A stretch of DNA of 64,000 nucleotides from Micromonospora sp. WMMA1947. Lineage in GTDB: Bacteria; Actinomycetota; Actinomycetes; Mycobacteriales; Micromonosporaceae. The notes beneath the pieces were generated by a model that saw only the letters and a program-made list of their open reading frames with translations, did not search any database and had not been told where the DNA came from. Location: contig NZ_CP114909.1 of NCBI RefSeq assembly GCF_027497355.1, positions 6,096,001-6,160,000 on the forward strand, given 5' to 3'. Shown piece by piece: positions 7,287 to 15,390 of this stretch (positions are counted from its first letter, which is position 1; the number at the start of each line of letters is the position of its first letter). A program made the position numbers and the translations under genes.

Positions 7287-9440
7287 ATGCCAGGCACCGT
7301 CGGTCGGGTTCCCACACCGTCCGCCCCCGCACCGGGAGCGCCCACCGATCCCGTCGTCGCCGGGCAGGCGGCCGGGACCGCCCACCCGTGGGCCGGTACA
7401 CCGCTGGGCGCCCCGCACACGTGGGACCCCGCGGTACGCGCCGTCGCGGACGTGGTGCTCGCCTCCCCGGTGCCGATGGCGCTGCTCCTCGGCGACGACC
7501 TGGTGGTCTTCTACAACGACGGGTACGCCGAGCTGATCGGCGACCGGCACCCGGAGGCGCTGGGCCGGCCGGCGGCCGAGGCGTTCGCCGAGGTGTGGCG
7601 CGACCCGGGCGCCGGCGAGGCGCTGGAACGGGTCTACCGGCACGGCGAGCCGTTCCTGCAGCGGGAGGCGGTGCTGCCGGCCGACCGGCACGGACCGACC
7701 GAGCCGGCCGTGTTCACCAGGGGCCACTGCCCGGTCCGTGACTCGGCCGGCCGCATCGCCGGCGTACTCACCGTCTCGGCGCAGACCACCCAGCTGACCC
7801 AGCAGTTGCAGAGCCTGAGCGACTTCGCGGCGGCGCTGGCCGGCACGCTCACGCTCGACGACGTGGCGCGGGTGGCGCTGCGCTACTGCCTGCACTCCTT
7901 CGACGCCGACCGGGTGTCCTTCGCGGTGGACGAGGGCAGCGCGTGGCGGCTGGTCCGCCGCATCCGCGGTGAGCTGCTCGACGAGGCCGACGAGCGGCTG
8001 CCCCCGCTGTGGCGCCGGATGTCCGCCGAGTCGGCCCTGCCGGCGGTGGTGAGCGCGCGCAGTGGCGTCGCCTCGTTCACCGCCGACGGGCAGCCGCTGC
8101 GCGGCGTCGCGGCGGACCGGCACGACGAGAAGATCCGCGCGCTCGCGGCGCTGCCGCTGCGCACGACTGTGGTCCGTGGCTCGCTCACCATCGGCTACCG
8201 GGAGCCGCGGCCCTGGTCCCCCGCGGAACGGGCGCTGCTGGCCGCGTCCGCGGAGCTGGTCGGTCAGGCCGCCGAGCGGGCCCGCCGCTTCGAGACCCAG
8301 CACGGCACCGCTCAGATGCTGCAGCGCAGCATGCTGCCGGAACGGCTGCCGGAGCTGCCCCGGCTGCGCATCGCCGCGCGCTACGACCCGGGCGTCGACG
8401 GCAACGCGGCCGGCGGCGACTTCTACGACGCGTTCCTGCTGCCCACCGGCGCGCTCGGCGTGGTGCTGGGCGACGTGGCCGGGCACGACGTGCAGGCCGC
8501 CGCCCGGATGGGCCAGGTACGCGCCGCGCTGCGCGCGCTCGCCCTGGTCGACCCCCGCCCGGACGCGGTGCTCGACGGGCTGGACCGGCTGGTCAGCAGC
8601 CTCGGCGTCGAGGGCGGCACCCAGGAGCTGTTCGTGACTGTGGTCTTCGGCGTGGTCGAGGCGGACCGCGAGCTGATCACGCTCGCCAGCGCCGGTCATC
8701 CCGCGCCGCTGATCCGGCGCGCCGGACCCGACGCGGCGGCCGCCGAGTTCGTCGACGTGCCGCCCGCTCCTCCGCTGGGCCTGGGCGGGCGGGCGCGTAC
8801 CGCCACCGTGCCGTTCCGGCCCGGCGACACCCTGCTGCTCTACAGCGACGGCGTGGTGGAGCGACGCTGGCAGGACCTGGCCGCCGGGATGGCCGGGCTG
8901 GGCGCGGCGGTGACCGGGGCGGCCGGCGGTGACCCGCGCGCGCTGTGCGCGGTGGCGACCGCGTCGGTGCCGGGCGCCACCGAGGACGACGTGGCGGTAC
9001 TCGCGGTGGAGTACGCGGTGCGCCCCAGCCGGTCGGCGAGCATGGAGGTGCCGGCCGAGCCGACCGCGCCGAGCCGGGTCCGGCACTGGATGACCGCGCA
9101 GCTCGGCGAGTGGAACGTGCCCGAGGCGGTGATCGGCGCGGCGGTGCTGTGCACGAGCGAGCTGACCACGAACGCGCTGCTGCACGCCGGCACCGCCGCC
9201 CGGGTCGAGGTCGACCTGTCCGCGGAGCGGCTGCTGGTGTCGGTGGCCGACTCGGGCACCCGGGGTCAGGTCACCCGGGCGCAGACCGACACGCTCAGCA
9301 GCCGGGGCCGCGGGCTGGGCCTGATCGAGGAGCTGAGCGACGCCTGGGGCACCGATCCGACCGTACGCGGCTCGACGGTGTGGTTCGAGATCCTCATTCC
9401 GGCGGATGAGCCGCGCGTCGGCGACGCTCCGGGCGGGTAG
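7287..9440 (+). CDS. RsbU-like regulator: PAS, GAF, PP2C (SpoIIE) phosphatase and HATPase domains
   Basis: This 717-residue cytosolic regulator has, in order, a PAS-type sensor (about 50-165, VVFYNDGYAELIGDRHPEALG), a GAF domain (about 175-340), a SpoIIE-type PP2C phosphatase (about 345-585; metal-site motifs AAGGDFYDAF, LGVVLGDVAGHDVQAA and LLLYSDGVVERR) and a C-terminal GHKL ATPase of the anti-sigma RsbW/SpoIIAB type (about 610-712; LTTNALLHAG, VADSGTRG, GRGLGLIEELS). Such proteins dephosphorylate anti-anti-sigma factors and may also act as anti-sigma kinases in partner-switching control of SigB/F-type sigma factors. One of these sigma factors is encoded at 21134. TAGGCT six bases before the ATG suggests a leaderless start. 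Confidence 0.9.
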   Translation: MPGTVGRVPTPSAPAPGAPTDPVVAGQAAGTAHPWAGTPLGAPHTWDPAVRAVADVVLASPVPMALLLGDDLVVFYNDGYAELIGDRHPEALGRPAAEAFAEVWRDPGAGEALERVYRHGEPFLQREAVLPADRHGPTEPAVFTRGHCPVRDSAGRIAGVLTVSAQTTQLTQQLQSLSDFAAALAGTLTLDDVARVALRYCLHSFDADRVSFAVDEGSAWRLVRRIRGELLDEADERLPPLWRRMSAESALPAVVSARSGVASFTADGQPLRGVAADRHDEKIRALAALPLRTTVVRGSLTIGYREPRPWSPAERALLAASAELVGQAAERARRFETQHGTAQMLQRSMLPERLPELPRLRIAARYDPGVDGNAAGGDFYDAFLLPTGALGVVLGDVAGHDVQAAARMGQVRAALRALALVDPRPDAVLDGLDRLVSSLGVEGGTQELFVTVVFGVVEADRELITLASAGHPAPLIRRAGPDAAAAEFVDVPPAPPLGLGGRARTATVPFRPGDTLLLYSDGVVERRWQDLAAGMAGLGAAVTGAAGGDPRALCAVATASVPGATEDDVAVLAVEYAVRPSRSASMEVPAEPTAPSRVRHWMTAQLGEWNVPEAVIGAAVLCTSELTTNALLHAGTAARVEVDLSAERLLVSVADSGTRGQVTRAQTDTLSSRGRGLGLIEELSDAWGTDPTVRGSTVWFEILIPADEPRVGDAPGG

Positions 9441-9449
9441 GAGCCGGGC

Positions 9450-10127
9450 ATGGCCGACGACAAGCGACGCGGTGTCCTCTTCGATGTGGACGGCACCCTG
9501 GTCGACACGACGTACCTGCACACGGTGAGCTGGTGGGAGGCGCTGCGGCAGGCCGACCACCGGGTGCCGATGGCGCGCATCCACAGGTCCATCGGCATGG
9601 GCTCGGACAAGCTGCTCGACCACCTGCTGGGCGCGGAGCGGGACCGGGACGCCGACGGCCGGCTGCGCGACGCGCACGACGCGCTCTACGGCGAGTACTG
9701 GGAGCGGCTCGCGCCACTGCCCGGGGCGCGGGAGCTGCTGCGGGCCTGCGCGGAGCGCGGGCTGCGGGTGGTGCTGGCGACCTCGGCGGCCGAGCACGAG
9801 GTCACCGCGCTGCGGGCGGCGCTGGACGCCGACGACGTGATCGACTCGGTCACCTCGTCGGCCGACGCGCAGGAGAGCAAGCCGGCGCCGGACATCCTGG
9901 TCGCCGCGCTGGAGCAGTCGGGGCTGGCCGCCGAGCGGGTGGTGTTCGTCGGCGACTCGGTGTGGGACGTCGCTGCCGCCGGCAAGCTGGACATCCCCTG
10001 CATCGGCCTGACCTGCGGCGGGACCGGCCGCGCGGAACTGGCCGGCGCGGGCGCGGTGGCGGTCTACGACGACCCGGCGGCGCTGCTGGACGCCCTGCCG
10101 GACAGCGCCATCGGCACGCTCGGCTGA
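9450..10127 (+). CDS. HAD family hydrolase (phosphoglycolate phosphatase-like)
   Basis: This 225-residue HAD phosphatase carries all four motifs: nucleophile DVDGTLVDT (residues 11-19), motif II threonine in VVLATSAAE, the motif III lysine in ESKPAPDILVAAL, and motif IV VFVGDSVWD. A helical cap lies between motifs I and II, as in subfamily I. The substrate is likely a small phosphorylated metabolite but cannot be specified. The start is ten bases after the stop of the RsbU-like gene, with GGAG upstream, so the two may be co-transcribed. Confidence 0.85.
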   Translation: MADDKRRGVLFDVDGTLVDTTYLHTVSWWEALRQADHRVPMARIHRSIGMGSDKLLDHLLGAERDRDADGRLRDAHDALYGEYWERLAPLPGARELLRACAERGLRVVLATSAAEHEVTALRAALDADDVIDSVTSSADAQESKPAPDILVAALEQSGLAAERVVFVGDSVWDVAAAGKLDIPCIGLTCGGTGRAELAGAGAVAVYDDPAALLDALPDSAIGTLG

Positions 10128-10228
10128 CCGGCCGGTCAACCCGCGGACCCGCGCACGCTTAACCGGGCCCGCTTCGGGGCACTTCCGGACTCCACCGCCC
10201 GGGCGCCGGGCGCCGGAAGGGTGGTGTC

Positions 10229-11518
10229 GTGGAACCGGTCGATGTCGCGTTCGCTCTGCTGGGCGTCGGTGCGCTGCTGGCCGGGGTGCTGCCCCGGGTC
10301 CTGGAGCGACGGCCGCTGTCGATGCCGATCGCGTTCCTCGGGCTCGGCATGCTGGTGTTCCTGCTGCCCACCGGTCTGCCCACACCGGACCCGCTGCGCT
10401 GGCCGGAACTGACCACCCACCTCACCGAGGTCGGCGTGATCGTCGCGCTGATGGGCGCCGGCCTGAAGATCGACCGTCCGCTGAGCTGGGCCCGCTGGTC
10501 GTCGACGTGGCGGCTGCTGGCGATCGCCATGCCGCTGTGCATCGCCGCGGTGGCACTGCTCGGCTGGTGGTGGGCCGGCCTGGTGCCGGCCGCGGCGTTG
10601 CTGCTCGGCGCGGCGCTCGCACCCACCGACCCGGTGCTCGCCTCCGACGTGCAGGTGGGCGAACCGACCGATGTGGAGGACTCGGAGGACGAGGTGCGCT
10701 TCGCGCTCACCTCCGAGGCGGGTCTGAACGACGGGCTCGCCTTCCCGTTCGTGTACGCGGCGATCGCGATCGCCACCACCGGGCTCGCGCCGTCCGGCTG
10801 GCTCGCCGAGTGGTTCGCGATCGACGTGCTCTACAAGCTCGCCGCCGGGGTGGGCGGCGGGCTGCTCGTCGGCTGGCTGCTCGGCAAGCTGTTCTTCCGC
10901 GCCCCGAGCAAGCTGCGGCTGGCCAAGCACTCCGAGGGCTTCCTCGCGCTGGCCGCGACGTTCCTCGCGTACGGGCTGGTCGAGGTGGCCGGCGGGTACG
11001 GCTTCCTGGCCGTGTTCGTGGCCGCCCGCGCGATCCGGGCCGCCGAGCGTACGCACGAGTTCCACTCCGTGCTGCACGACTTCGCCGAGCAGGTGGAGCG
11101 GCTGCTCACGGTGCTGTTGCTGCTGTTGTTCGGCGGCGCCGTGATCGGCGGGCTGCTCGCGCCGCTGACCTGGCCGGCGGCGTTGGCCGGGCTGGCCCTG
11201 GTGCTGGTGATCCGGCCGCTGGCCGGGTGGCTGTCGCTGCGCGGTGCGCCCGGCAAACCGGCCGAACACTGGGTCATCTCGCTGTTCGGCATCCGCGGCG
11301 TCGGCTCGTTCTACTACCTGGCGTACGCCACCAGCAAGACCGACTTTCCGCAGGCGGATCTGGTCTGGGCCACAGTCGGTCTCGTGGTGGTGGTGTCGGT
11401 GGTGGCGCACGGGATCGCCGCGACACCGGTCATGCAGTTGCTGGACCGGGAGGGCGAACGCACCGGCGAGGACACGCAGGCCGGGTCGGCGGCGCAACCG
11501 GTGGGCGCCACCGGCTGA
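10229..11518 (+). CDS. Cation:proton antiporter, CPA1 (NhaP) family
   Basis: This 429-residue membrane transporter has about 12-13 hydrophobic segments. CPA1 signatures are visible: LLGAALAPTDPVLASDVQVGEP (about 130-150), LTSEAGLNDGLAFPFVYAAI (the ND motif, about 162-180) and FGIRGVGSFYYLAYA near 350. It exchanges Na+ or K+ for H+ across the membrane. GTG 10229 follows GGAAGGG. It ends with a short hydrophilic tail. A second, different CPA1 antiporter is encoded at 33291. Confidence 0.87.
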   Translation: MEPVDVAFALLGVGALLAGVLPRVLERRPLSMPIAFLGLGMLVFLLPTGLPTPDPLRWPELTTHLTEVGVIVALMGAGLKIDRPLSWARWSSTWRLLAIAMPLCIAAVALLGWWWAGLVPAAALLLGAALAPTDPVLASDVQVGEPTDVEDSEDEVRFALTSEAGLNDGLAFPFVYAAIAIATTGLAPSGWLAEWFAIDVLYKLAAGVGGGLLVGWLLGKLFFRAPSKLRLAKHSEGFLALAATFLAYGLVEVAGGYGFLAVFVAARAIRAAERTHEFHSVLHDFAEQVERLLTVLLLLLFGGAVIGGLLAPLTWPAALAGLALVLVIRPLAGWLSLRGAPGKPAEHWVISLFGIRGVGSFYYLAYATSKTDFPQADLVWATVGLVVVVSVVAHGIAATPVMQLLDREGERTGEDTQAGSAAQPVGATG

Positions 11519-11523
11519 GCGCG

Positions 11524-11568
11524 CCCCGGGTCGGCGGGCCCCGGATCGGCGGGCCCCGGATCGGCGGG
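11524..11568. repeat. 15-bp tandem repeat, three copies
   Basis: Three consecutive 15-base units (CCCCGGATCGGCGGG, the first with one change) fill the 56-base gap between two convergent stop codons at 11518 and 11575. Confidence 0.85.
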
Positions 11569-11574
11569 CCCGGT

Positions 11575-12534
11575 TCAGCCCAGCCGGGCGGCGAGCGCGC
11601 GGCCCAGGTCCCGGCCGGAGCGCCAGGCGGTCTGCACGCGCGGGCGCCCGAACGCGTCGCCGGCCAGGCCGATCCCGTCGTCGTCCAGGTGGAACGCCGC
11701 CTCCCCGGCGTGCGCGGCCGGGGTCGCGTACGTCCAGCGGTGCACGTGGGCCGACACCGCCGGCTCGGGCAGTCCGAGCAGGTCGCGGACCGCCTGCTCG
11801 ATCGCCGGACGGGCGGCGGTGGGCTGGAGCAGGTGCCCGGCGGCGAACCCGGCGGTGGTGTGCGCGACCAGCACGGGCGCGCCGTCGCCGCGCCGGTCGC
11901 CGTCGTCGCAGACCAGGCTGAGCACGGGGTGGTCGTTGACGAACGCGCCCCGGAAGTCCGGCCAGCGGCGGGCCGGGAAGTGCAGCACCGCGCTCAGCGC
12001 CGGCGACCAGCGCTGCGCGGCCACGGCCCGGGTGGCAGCGGCCAGTGCCGGGTCCAGCAGCAGCGCGGCCTGCGGGCCGGGCATGGCGAGCACGACCGCC
12101 TCGGCCTCGGTCCCGTCCACCCGAGGGCCGGGCTCGACCACCATCACGAGCCGGTCGTGCGTCACCGGCAGGTCTCCCGCCAGGTGCTCGACGAGCGAGC
12201 GCAGTCCGCGCGGGGCGGCCCAGCGCATCGGGCCGGCGACCTGCTCGCGCCCGCCCGGCCCGTACGCGACGAGCGTGTCGGTCCACTCCCGCGCCAGCCC
12301 GGCGGCCCGCCACCGGTCCACCACGGCGGCGAAGTCCGGGTCGTCGACTGTGAAGTACGCGGCACCCAGGTCGGCCGGGCGGCCGTCGAAGCGTTTGCTG
12401 GCCATCCGCCCGCCGGTGACCCGGGCCCGTTCGCGTATCCGTACCGGGACACCCGCCCGCGCCAGCTCGGTCGCGCACGCCACCCCGGCGATGCCCGCAC
12501 CGACCACCACCACGCCCGCCCGCTCCGCCGTCAT
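11575..12534 (-). CDS. NAD(P)/FAD-dependent oxidoreductase, renalase-like
   Basis: This 319-residue flavin oxidoreductase has the dinucleotide-binding motif VVVVGAGIAGVACATELARAG at the N-terminus, RVTGGRMASKRFDG, the small-domain stretch VVLAMPGPQAALLL, and the FAD-closing motif GIGLAGDAFGRPRVQTAW near residue 295. This arrangement matches bacterial renalase-like/amine-oxidase-related proteins; the substrate is not known. ATG 12534 is used; a GTG sits directly in front of it and neither has a good Shine-Dalgarno. It is divergent from the DUF3072 gene. Confidence 0.82.
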   Translation of the reverse strand: MTAERAGVVVVGAGIAGVACATELARAGVPVRIRERARVTGGRMASKRFDGRPADLGAAYFTVDDPDFAAVVDRWRAAGLAREWTDTLVAYGPGGREQVAGPMRWAAPRGLRSLVEHLAGDLPVTHDRLVMVVEPGPRVDGTEAEAVVLAMPGPQAALLLDPALAAATRAVAAQRWSPALSAVLHFPARRWPDFRGAFVNDHPVLSLVCDDGDRRGDGAPVLVAHTTAGFAAGHLLQPTAARPAIEQAVRDLLGLPEPAVSAHVHRWTYATPAAHAGEAAFHLDDDGIGLAGDAFGRPRVQTAWRSGRDLGRALAARLG

Positions 12535-12614
12535 CACGTGATCGTAGGCGGCGGGCGGCATGAACCCGCCGGGCCGGGGGTAGTGGAACACCTGTTCGAG
12601 GAGAGGTGATCAGC

Positions 12615-12839
12615 ATGGCCGACCGCAACAACACCAGCGCCAGGAACGTCAACCCGGACGCCGCCGTCAAGGACCCGGACGACTGGGTCACCGGTGACGA
12701 GCCGCCCACCGCCGCCCAGGAGTCGTACCTGCACACGCTGGCCCAGGAGGCGGGCGAGCCGGTGCCGGAGGGCCTGACCAAGGCCGAGGCGTCCCGGCGG
12801 ATCGACGAGCTCCAGGCGGAGACCGGCCGGGGCCGCTGA
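12615..12839 (+). CDS. DUF3072 domain-containing protein
   Basis: This 74-residue protein has the DUF3072 core PPTAAQESYLHTLAQEAGE followed by GLTKAEASRRIDELQAETGRG. It is a small helix-turn-helix-like fold of unknown function that is common in actinomycetes alongside stress genes. ATG 12615 is chosen over GTG 12606 because GAGGAGAGG lies at ideal spacing. A GGGTAG element (12578-12583) resembles a sigma-B -10, but its -35 is weak. Confidence 0.75.
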   Translation: MADRNNTSARNVNPDAAVKDPDDWVTGDEPPTAAQESYLHTLAQEAGEPVPEGLTKAEASRRIDELQAETGRGR

Positions 12840-12841
12840 GG

Positions 12842-13342
12842 TCAGCGCGGGGGCAGGCGGTGCAGTTCGACCCGGTCGAGCCGCCCCGCCGCCACCCGCG
12901 CGGTCAGGTAGGTGGCGTACGGCTGCGCCCGCCGGTCGGTGGGTGAGCCGGGGTTGAGCAGGCGCAGGCCGCCCGGGGCGACGCTGTCCCAGGGGATGTG
13001 CGAGTGCCCGAAGACGAGCAGGTCGCAGTCGCCGTACGCGGCGGCGCAGCGTTCCTCGCGGCGGGTCTTCGGGCCGGTCTCGTGCACCACGGCGACCCGC
13101 AGGCCGTCCAGGTCGACCCGGGCCACCTCGGGCAGCCGGGCGCGCAGCTCCGGCCCGTCGTTGTTGCCGTACACGGCGACCAGCCGGCGCGACCGCGCCT
13201 GCAGCGCGTCCAGCAGCGCCACGTCCACCCAGTCCCCGGCGTGCACCACCACGTCCGCGGCCTCCACCGCCGCCCACAGCGGCGCCGGAAGATCCCGAGC
13301 CCGCTTGGGCACGTGCGTGTCCGCCATGATCACGAGTTCCAC
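12842..13342 (-). CDS. Metallophosphoesterase (YfcE/MJ0936-like)
   Basis: This 166-residue calcineurin-like phosphoesterase has the five metal-site blocks: MADTHV (D and H), VVHAGDWVD, YGNNDG, VVHETG and FGHSHIPWD. It is the small single-domain type that hydrolyses phosphodiesters or phosphomonoesters with two metal ions. GTG 13342 is preferred because GGAGG lies eight bases upstream. An upstream in-frame ATG at 13384 sits inside the 59-bp palindromic repeat and would add 14 glycine-rich residues, so it is probably not used. Its stop is two bases from the convergent DUF3072 stop. Confidence 0.82.
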   Translation of the reverse strand: MELVIMADTHVPKRARDLPAPLWAAVEAADVVVHAGDWVDVALLDALQARSRRLVAVYGNNDGPELRARLPEVARVDLDGLRVAVVHETGPKTRREERCAAAYGDCDLLVFGHSHIPWDSVAPGGLRLLNPGSPTDRRAQPYATYLTARVAAGRLDRVELHRLPPR

Positions 13343-13376
13343 CCCGCCATCCTCCCCCACCCCCGCACCCTCGGGG

Positions 13377-13435
13377 TCGATCATGAGGTTGGCGGCACTC
13401 AGGGAGATCGACTACGCCGCCAACTTCATGATCGA
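13377..13435. repeat. 59-bp palindromic element, copy A1
   Basis: Arms of 20 bases (TCGATCATGAGGTTGGCGGC and its inverse with one mismatch) flank a 19-base loop. The right arm supplies the TGA stop codon (13428-13426) of the GH15 gene. Two further copies of exactly the same length are at 43715 and 43880. Confidence 0.85.
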
Positions 13436-15390
13436 CGCGGAGAGGCGGGGGCGGGGGCGGGGGTGGGGGCCTCGGCGGGGGCCTCGGTGGGGGCGGGCTT
13501 GGCTCGGGCGGCGGCGTCCGTTATGCGGCCGGCGGCGATGATCAGGCCGATGTGCGAGTACGCCTGCGGGAAGTTGCCCATCTGCTCGCCGGTGTCCTGG
13601 TCGATCTGCTCGGCGTACAGGCCGAGGTCGTTGGTGCGGGCGGCGAGGCGTTCGAACAGCCGCCGGGCCCGGTCCAGCTCCCCCGCCTCGGCCAGGCAGG
13701 CGGCCAGCCAGAACGAGCAGATCACGAACCCGGCCGGGTCGCCGTCCCAGCGCCGCAGCAGCCCGTCGCGGGACAGCCGCCGCTCCAGCACGTCCATCGT
13801 GGCGCGCATCCGCGGATCGCTCGCCGGCAGGAAGCCGACCAGCGGCATGACCAGCACCGAGGCGTCCAGGGCGTCGGAGCCGAACGCCCCGGTGTACGCG
13901 CCGGCCCGCTCGTTCCAGCCGTGGGTGAGCACCGCCTCCCGTACCTCGTCGCGCGCGGCGGCCCAGCGCGCCACGTCGGCGGGCTCGCCGATGCGGGAAC
14001 CGAACCGGACCGCCCGGTCCAGCGCGGTCCAGCATTCCACCTTCGACGACACGTAGTGGCGCTCCGGGCCGCGCCCCTCCCACATCCCCGCGTCGGGCCG
14101 GTGCCAGCCGCGCTCGGCCTGGTCGGCGAGTGTCCGCAGCAGGTCGCGGACCTCCGGCGACATCGGGTCGAGGTAGTACCGCATCACCCAGGCGGCGTCG
14201 AGCACCTCGCCCAGCACGTCGTTCTGCCGCTGCCGCCAGGCGTCGTTGCCGACGAGCACCGGCCGGCTGTGCTCGTACCCGGCCAGGTGGTCGAGGTCGT
14301 GCTCGGTCAGGTCCCGCTCCCCCTCGACGCCGTACATGACCGGCACCGGCTCGTCGCCGATCCGGCCCATCGCCCGGGCCACCCAGGTGAACTGCCGGTC
14401 CGCCTCGTCCGGGCAGGCGGCCCGCCACAGCGCCTGGAGCGTGAGGCTGAAGTCGCGCAGCCAGACGTAGCGGTAGTCGTAGTTGCGGTCGCCGCCGAGG
14501 CGCTCCGGCACCGAGGTGGTGGCCGCCGCGACGACCGCGCCGCTGGGCGCGTACGTCATGCCCTGCACCGCGAGCGCGCTGCGCCGCACCTCGTCGCGGT
14601 ACTCACCCTGGTAGTCGTGCAGCGCCGACCAGGACCGCCACGCGGCGACGGTCTCGGCCACCGCCTCGGCGGCGTCGGGCAGCGCCGGTGCGGCACCGGC
14701 GTACGTCGGGGCGTACCCGAGGGTGAAGCGGTGGGTGCTGCCGGCGCGGGCCGTGAACTCCCCGGTGGCCGCTCCCCCGGCGACGGTCAGCGGGACGTCG
14801 GCGCGCAGCTCCAGGCGGCAGGCGCCGGCGGTGGCGGCGATCACGCCGTCGCGCTCGGTCAGGTAGGCGCCGACCCGGCCGTACTCGAACCGCGGCGCGT
14901 ACTCGACGCGCATCGGCACCTCGCCGGTGAGCCCTTCGACCAGCCGGGCGAGCACCCGCGGCGAGCGCATCCCGATCTCGTGACCACGCGCGCCGGGCTC
15001 CAGCGCCAGGGCGTCGGTGACGGCTACCGTGCCGGTCGCGGTGCGGAAGACGGTACGCAGCACCAGCGCGTCGTCCAGGTAGGAGCGGGTGCTGGTGGCC
15101 GCGCCCTCGGGGCGGATGCTCCAGTGCCCGGCGTCGGAGTCGAGCAGCCGCCCGAACACCGACGGCGCGTCGAACCGGGGCGGGCACCACCAGGTGACCG
15201 CGCCCTCGCGGTCGACCAGGGCGGCGCTGCGCCCGTCGGCGAGGAAGCCGTGGTCGCTGATCCGTCGGGTCGGCACGGATGTGGCTACCCGGCCCGGGGC
15301 ATCGGCATGCCTCGCCACATCGGTCCGGGCCGGTGCGTTACCGCTGCCCGGCGACGGGAACGCGGCGGGTTGACGAAGGAGGATGCTCAT
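13426..15390 (-). CDS. Glycoside hydrolase family 15 protein (glucoamylase/trehalase type)
   Basis: This protein is about 654 residues, with an N-terminal beta-rich domain (ISDHGFLADGRSAALVDREGAVTWWCPPRFDAPSVFG, about 45-80) and an (alpha/alpha)6 catalytic domain (YDYRYVWLRDFSLTLQALW, later NFPQAYSHIGLIIAA). Actinobacterial GH15 proteins of this size act as cytosolic trehalases or alpha-glucosidases; the exact substrate is an inference. No signal peptide is seen. ATG 15390 has GAGGG upstream, but its codon overlaps the start codon of the divergent gene in the palindrome TCATGA. A downstream GTG could also serve. The C-terminus is a low-complexity A/P/E tail and its stop lies within a palindromic repeat. 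Confidence 0.82.
   Translation of the reverse strand: MSILLRQPAAFPSPGSGNAPARTDVARHADAPGRVATSVPTRRISDHGFLADGRSAALVDREGAVTWWCPPRFDAPSVFGRLLDSDAGHWSIRPEGAATSTRSYLDDALVLRTVFRTATGTVAVTDALALEPGARGHEIGMRSPRVLARLVEGLTGEVPMRVEYAPRFEYGRVGAYLTERDGVIAATAGACRLELRADVPLTVAGGAATGEFTARAGSTHRFTLGYAPTYAGAAPALPDAAEAVAETVAAWRSWSALHDYQGEYRDEVRRSALAVQGMTYAPSGAVVAAATTSVPERLGGDRNYDYRYVWLRDFSLTLQALWRAACPDEADRQFTWVARAMGRIGDEPVPVMYGVEGERDLTEHDLDHLAGYEHSRPVLVGNDAWRQRQNDVLGEVLDAAWVMRYYLDPMSPEVRDLLRTLADQAERGWHRPDAGMWEGRGPERHYVSSKVECWTALDRAVRFGSRIGEPADVARWAAARDEVREAVLTHGWNERAGAYTGAFGSDALDASVLVMPLVGFLPASDPRMRATMDVLERRLSRDGLLRRWDGDPAGFVICSFWLAACLAEAGELDRARRLFERLAARTNDLGLYAEQIDQDTGEQMGNFPQAYSHIGLIIAAGRITDAAARAKPAPTEAPAEAPTPAPAPASPRRS
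15337..15361 (+). promoter_or_regulatory. Sigma-B/F-type promoter for YflT-like stress protein
   Basis: GTTA (15337-15340), 15-base spacer, GGGAAC (15356-15361), 27 bases before the ATG at 15389. It lies inside the 5' end of the opposing GH15 frame. Confidence 0.5.

Noticed and set aside
6750..10385. 1200-codon minus-strand open frame over the RsbU-like and HAD genes
   Set aside because: Translation is repetitive R/G/A/V/H without any domain, while the plus-strand genes carry intact catalytic motifs.
12559..12583. Possible sigma-B-type promoter before the DUF3072 gene (GGGTAG)
   Set aside because: No acceptable GTTN -35 at 14-16 bases; kept only as a note in the gene entry.
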